Assembly (NCBI GenBank): GCA_002435595.1
Contig: DJBL01000062.1
Coordinates: forward strand, 1 to 24,136
Direction: 5' to 3'
DNA from: Stenotrophomonas maltophilia
GTDB taxonomy: Bacteria > Pseudomonadota > Gammaproteobacteria > Xanthomonadales > Xanthomonadaceae
Length of the DNA: 24,136 bases
This document shows positions 22,178-24,136 of this stretch, piece after piece (the stretch's first letter is position 1; the number at the start of each line of letters is the position of its first letter). The notes under the pieces were generated by a model that was given only the letters and a program-made list of their open reading frames with translations, was not told the origin of the DNA and did no database searches. Made by a program: the position numbers and the translations under genes.

Positions 22178-23809
22178 ATGACGTCCCGACCAACCGCATT
22201 CGACACCCACGAGGTGTTCAACCAACCGCCACCGTTCACCGGGCGCAACCTGTGGGCCGACGACGTGGCCCTGGTCGGGGCGGTGGAACGCGAAGGCGGC
22301 GGTGGCTTCGCGGCGCGGCTGGCGCAGTACGGCGGGTTGGCCGGGGACCTGCTGTATGCGCTGGGCTTTGATGCCAACCGTGATCGGCCACGGTTGCGCA
22401 CGCACGACGCGCAGGGCCATCGCGTCGACACCGTGGAGTTCCATCCGGCGTACCACCGGCTGATGGACGCGGCCAAGAGCCACGGCGTGGCCGGACTGTC
22501 CTGGTACGACGGCAGCCCGGGTGCCCACGTCGCACGCGCGGCGTTGAGCTACCTGCACCACCAGGCCGAGGCCGGGACCAGTTGCCCGCTGACCATGACC
22601 CACGCCGCGGTCGCGGTGCTGCGCCAGGACCCGGCATTGGCCGAGTGGGCCGACAAGGCGGCCGCGCCGCATTACGATCCGCGCGATGTGCCCATCGCCG
22701 ACAAGCACGGCATCACCCTGGGCATGGGCATGACCGAAAAGCAGGGCGGCTCGGACGTGCGCGGCAACACCACCCGCGCCGAGCTGCAGGCCGACGGCAG
22801 CTACCAGCTGGTGGGGCACAAGTGGTTCTTCTCCGCGCCGATGTCCGACGGCTTCCTGGTGCTGGCGCAGGCGCCGGGCGGGCTGACCTGCTTCCTGATG
22901 CCGCGCCGGCTCGAGGACGGCAACCGCAACGCATTCCGGCTGATGCGGCTCAAGGACAAGCTCGGCGACTGGTCCAATGCCTCCAGCGAAGTGGAGCTGT
23001 GTGGTGCCTGGGCGCGCCGGGTGGGCGAGGAGGGGCGTGGCGTGGCCACCATCATCGGCATGGTGATGATGACCCGCCTGGACTGCATGCTGGGCGCCGC
23101 GGCGGAGATGCGCATGGCGCTGGCGCAGGCGCTGCACCACACCCGGCATCGGCACAGCTTCGGCAAGCGGCTGTGCGATCACCCGTTGATGTCCAACGTG
23201 CTGGCCGACCTGGCGATCGAATCCGAGGCAGCCACCACCTTCGCCATGCGCGTGGCCCGCGCGGTGGACCGCGCCGGCAGCGATGCCGCCGAAGCCGCGT
23301 TCGCGCGCATCACCACCGCGGTGGGCAAGTATTGGATCTGCAAGCGCGCGGCGGTGTTCGTCAACGAAGCGCAGGAGTGCCTGGGCGGTGCCGGCTACGT
23401 CGAAGAATCGATGCTGCCGCGGCTGTATCGGCAGGCACCGCTGAACTCGATCTGGGAAGGCAGCGGCAACATCCAGTGCCTGGACGTGCTGCGCGCGCTG
23501 TCACGCGAGGCGCAGGCACTGCCGGTGCTGGACGCCGAACTGGCCGGGGTGGCCGGGCGCGATCCGGTCTATGACGCGGCGCTGCAATCGTTGCGCGTGG
23601 TGCTGGCGGCAACGCCGACCGAAGCACAGGCGCGTCGGGTCACCGAACAGGTGGCGTTGCTGCTGCAGGCGGCAGCACTGCTGCGCGCGGACAGCCCGAA
23701 CGCCGCTGCATTCATCCGCTCGCGGCTGGGGGGCGAACACGCGATGGCCTTCGGCACGCTGCCCGACGGCCTGGACCTGGCCGCAGTGCTGGTGCGCGCA
23801 CTGCCGTGA
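22178..23809 (+). CDS. aidB: AidB-like acyl-CoA dehydrogenase homologue (alkylation response)
   Basis: 543 residues, nearly the length of E. coli AidB (541), and sharing its distinctive stretches: THEVFNQP near the N-terminus, FHPAYHRLM, GMGMTEKQGGSDV (182-194), HKWFFSAP (214-221), LKDKLGDWSNASSEVE, LGGAGYVEES (402-411) and NSIWEGSGN (423-431). AidB is a FAD protein with the acyl-CoA dehydrogenase fold that binds DNA and is induced by alkylating agents through Ada in E. coli; its isovaleryl-CoA dehydrogenase activity is weak. AGGAGG stands 8 bases before ATG 22178, and CAGAAT (22141-22146) may be a -10. Divergence from the ligase-helicase repair operon supports a DNA-damage role. No Ada gene is in the window. 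Confidence 0.93.
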   Translation: MTSRPTAFDTHEVFNQPPPFTGRNLWADDVALVGAVEREGGGGFAARLAQYGGLAGDLLYALGFDANRDRPRLRTHDAQGHRVDTVEFHPAYHRLMDAAKSHGVAGLSWYDGSPGAHVARAALSYLHHQAEAGTSCPLTMTHAAVAVLRQDPALAEWADKAAAPHYDPRDVPIADKHGITLGMGMTEKQGGSDVRGNTTRAELQADGSYQLVGHKWFFSAPMSDGFLVLAQAPGGLTCFLMPRRLEDGNRNAFRLMRLKDKLGDWSNASSEVELCGAWARRVGEEGRGVATIIGMVMMTRLDCMLGAAAEMRMALAQALHHTRHRHSFGKRLCDHPLMSNVLADLAIESEAATTFAMRVARAVDRAGSDAAEAAFARITTAVGKYWICKRAAVFVNEAQECLGGAGYVEESMLPRLYRQAPLNSIWEGSGNIQCLDVLRALSREAQALPVLDAELAGVAGRDPVYDAALQSLRVVLAATPTEAQARRVTEQVALLLQAAALLRADSPNAAAFIRSRLGGEHAMAFGTLPDGLDLAAVLVRALP

Positions 23810-23816
23810 ACCCATG

Positions 23817-23845
23817 AAAAAACGCCCCTTCCTGCGAAGGGGCGT
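23817..23845 (-). terminator. Intrinsic terminator for the Ala-rich gene at the right edge
   Basis: Read on the - strand: 9-base arms ACGCCCCTT and AAGGGGCGT around a 6-base loop, followed by a run of T (A23817-A23822 on the + strand). It begins 21 bases after the stop of the - strand gene. On the + strand the stem has no T tail but lies just after aidB, so it may also weaken read-through from that side. Confidence 0.85.
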
Positions 23846-23865
23846 CTGCATGCCGTACCGACGAC

Positions 23866-24136
23866 TCAGCGCTTGGCTTCGTCGGCGTTCTTCTTTGCCT
23901 CGTCGGCGACGTCGCGGGCCTTGTCGGCGACCTTCTGCGCGGCATCGGCGGTGGCGTCGCTGGCGTGTGCGCCGGCGTCCTTGGCAGCGGTCTTGGCTTC
24001 GCCTGCGGCCTCGGACGTGGCCGCTGCTGCACGGTCCAGCGCCTGCTGGGTATCGGCGGCAGCGCGTTCGGAGGCGGCAGCGGCTTCGTCAGCGGCGGTG
24101 CGGGTGGACGCGGCCGCCTGGTCGACCGCCTCGCGG
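23866..24136 (-). CDS. Ala-rich coiled-coil/LEA-like protein, C-terminal part (5' end outside window)
   Basis: A frame open from the right edge to the TGA at 23866-23868 (- strand) gives 89 C-terminal residues; no start codon lies inside the window, which is why it is easily overlooked. The composition is extreme: Ala about 40 percent with Lys, Asp, Glu, Thr and Gln, in heptad- or 11-residue-like steps such as KVADKARDVADEAKKNADEAKR, and no Cys, Trp or Tyr. This is typical of amphipathic helical proteins resembling LEA or envelope stress proteins (some carry a lipoprotein signal). A function cannot be given without the N-terminus. A good terminator directly after the stop supports that it is a real gene. 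Confidence 0.8.
   Translation of the reverse strand, partial: REAVDQAAASTRTAADEAAAASERAAADTQQALDRAAAATSEAAGEAKTAAKDAGAHASDATADAAQKVADKARDVADEAKKNADEAKR

Noticed and set aside
22079..22199. Longer N-terminus for the exonuclease starting at 22199
   Set aside because: It would overlap the aidB ribosome site and start codon, and the added residues do not resemble the family.
1..24136. CRISPR array, tRNA/rRNA genes, insertion sequences, prophage or defence genes
   Set aside because: No regularly spaced repeats, tRNA-like cloverleaf, transposase or phage motifs, or composition break was seen on either strand by reading; genes are core-like throughout.

Overview
The window looks like chromosomal DNA of a high-GC gammaproteobacterium of the Xanthomonadaceae (Lysobacteraceae), most likely Stenotrophomonas or a close relative. 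This rests on gene order (rseA-like, mucD, lepA, lepB, DUF4845, rnc, era, recO), on protein sequences I recognise as xanthomonad-type (for example the MSSDSMRNIRN start of LepA and the 444-residue RlmD), and on a GTAG-type palindromic repeat of the kind abundant in Stenotrophomonas. The first 14 bases are not genomic: they match the 3' end of an Illumina adapter, so the left edge is a contig end.

Layout. 15-1923: end of a probable anti-sigma-E gene, then the periplasmic protease mucD, closed by a hairpin terminator. 2078-7517: lepA, lepB, a DUF4845 membrane protein, rnc, era and recO, closely spaced or overlapping on the + strand (translation factor, signal peptidase, RNA processing, ribosome assembly, recombination repair). 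7560-8285 (-): an orphan response regulator with a C-terminal Hpt domain, divergent from rlmD (23S rRNA methyltransferase). 9819-10457 (-): a secreted protein with an internal duplication. 10517-11753: a CYTH phosphatase and a DsbA/FrnE-like thiol oxidoreductase. 11851-14158: nagZ-hpt-MTI phosphorylase, a translationally coupled trio joining muropeptide recycling to purine and methylthio salvage. 14247-16347: a cold-shock protein with promoter and terminator, a FAD monooxygenase preceded by a CRP/Clp-like palindrome, and an 89-residue protein of unknown function.

16357-22067 (-): a four-gene DNA-repair operon read right to left: metallo-beta-lactamase-fold exonuclease, ATP-dependent DNA ligase, Lhr-type DEXH helicase and PdeM-type phosphoesterase, with overlapping junctions. 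It is divergent from aidB (22178-23809), an alkylation-response acyl-CoA dehydrogenase homologue, making a DNA-damage island. The right edge holds the 3' part of an Ala-rich coiled-coil gene (-) with a strong terminator.

I found no mobile element, CRISPR array, tRNA, rRNA, prophage or toxin-antitoxin module, and no gene-free stretch longer than 300 bases; the longest is 15821-16077. Most genes are core or near-core. The points most worth following are regulatory structures (the rlmD dyad, the Clp-like site, a possibly leaderless CYTH mRNA), the repair island with aidB, the salvage logic of nagZ-hpt-MTIP, and the small proteins of unknown function.
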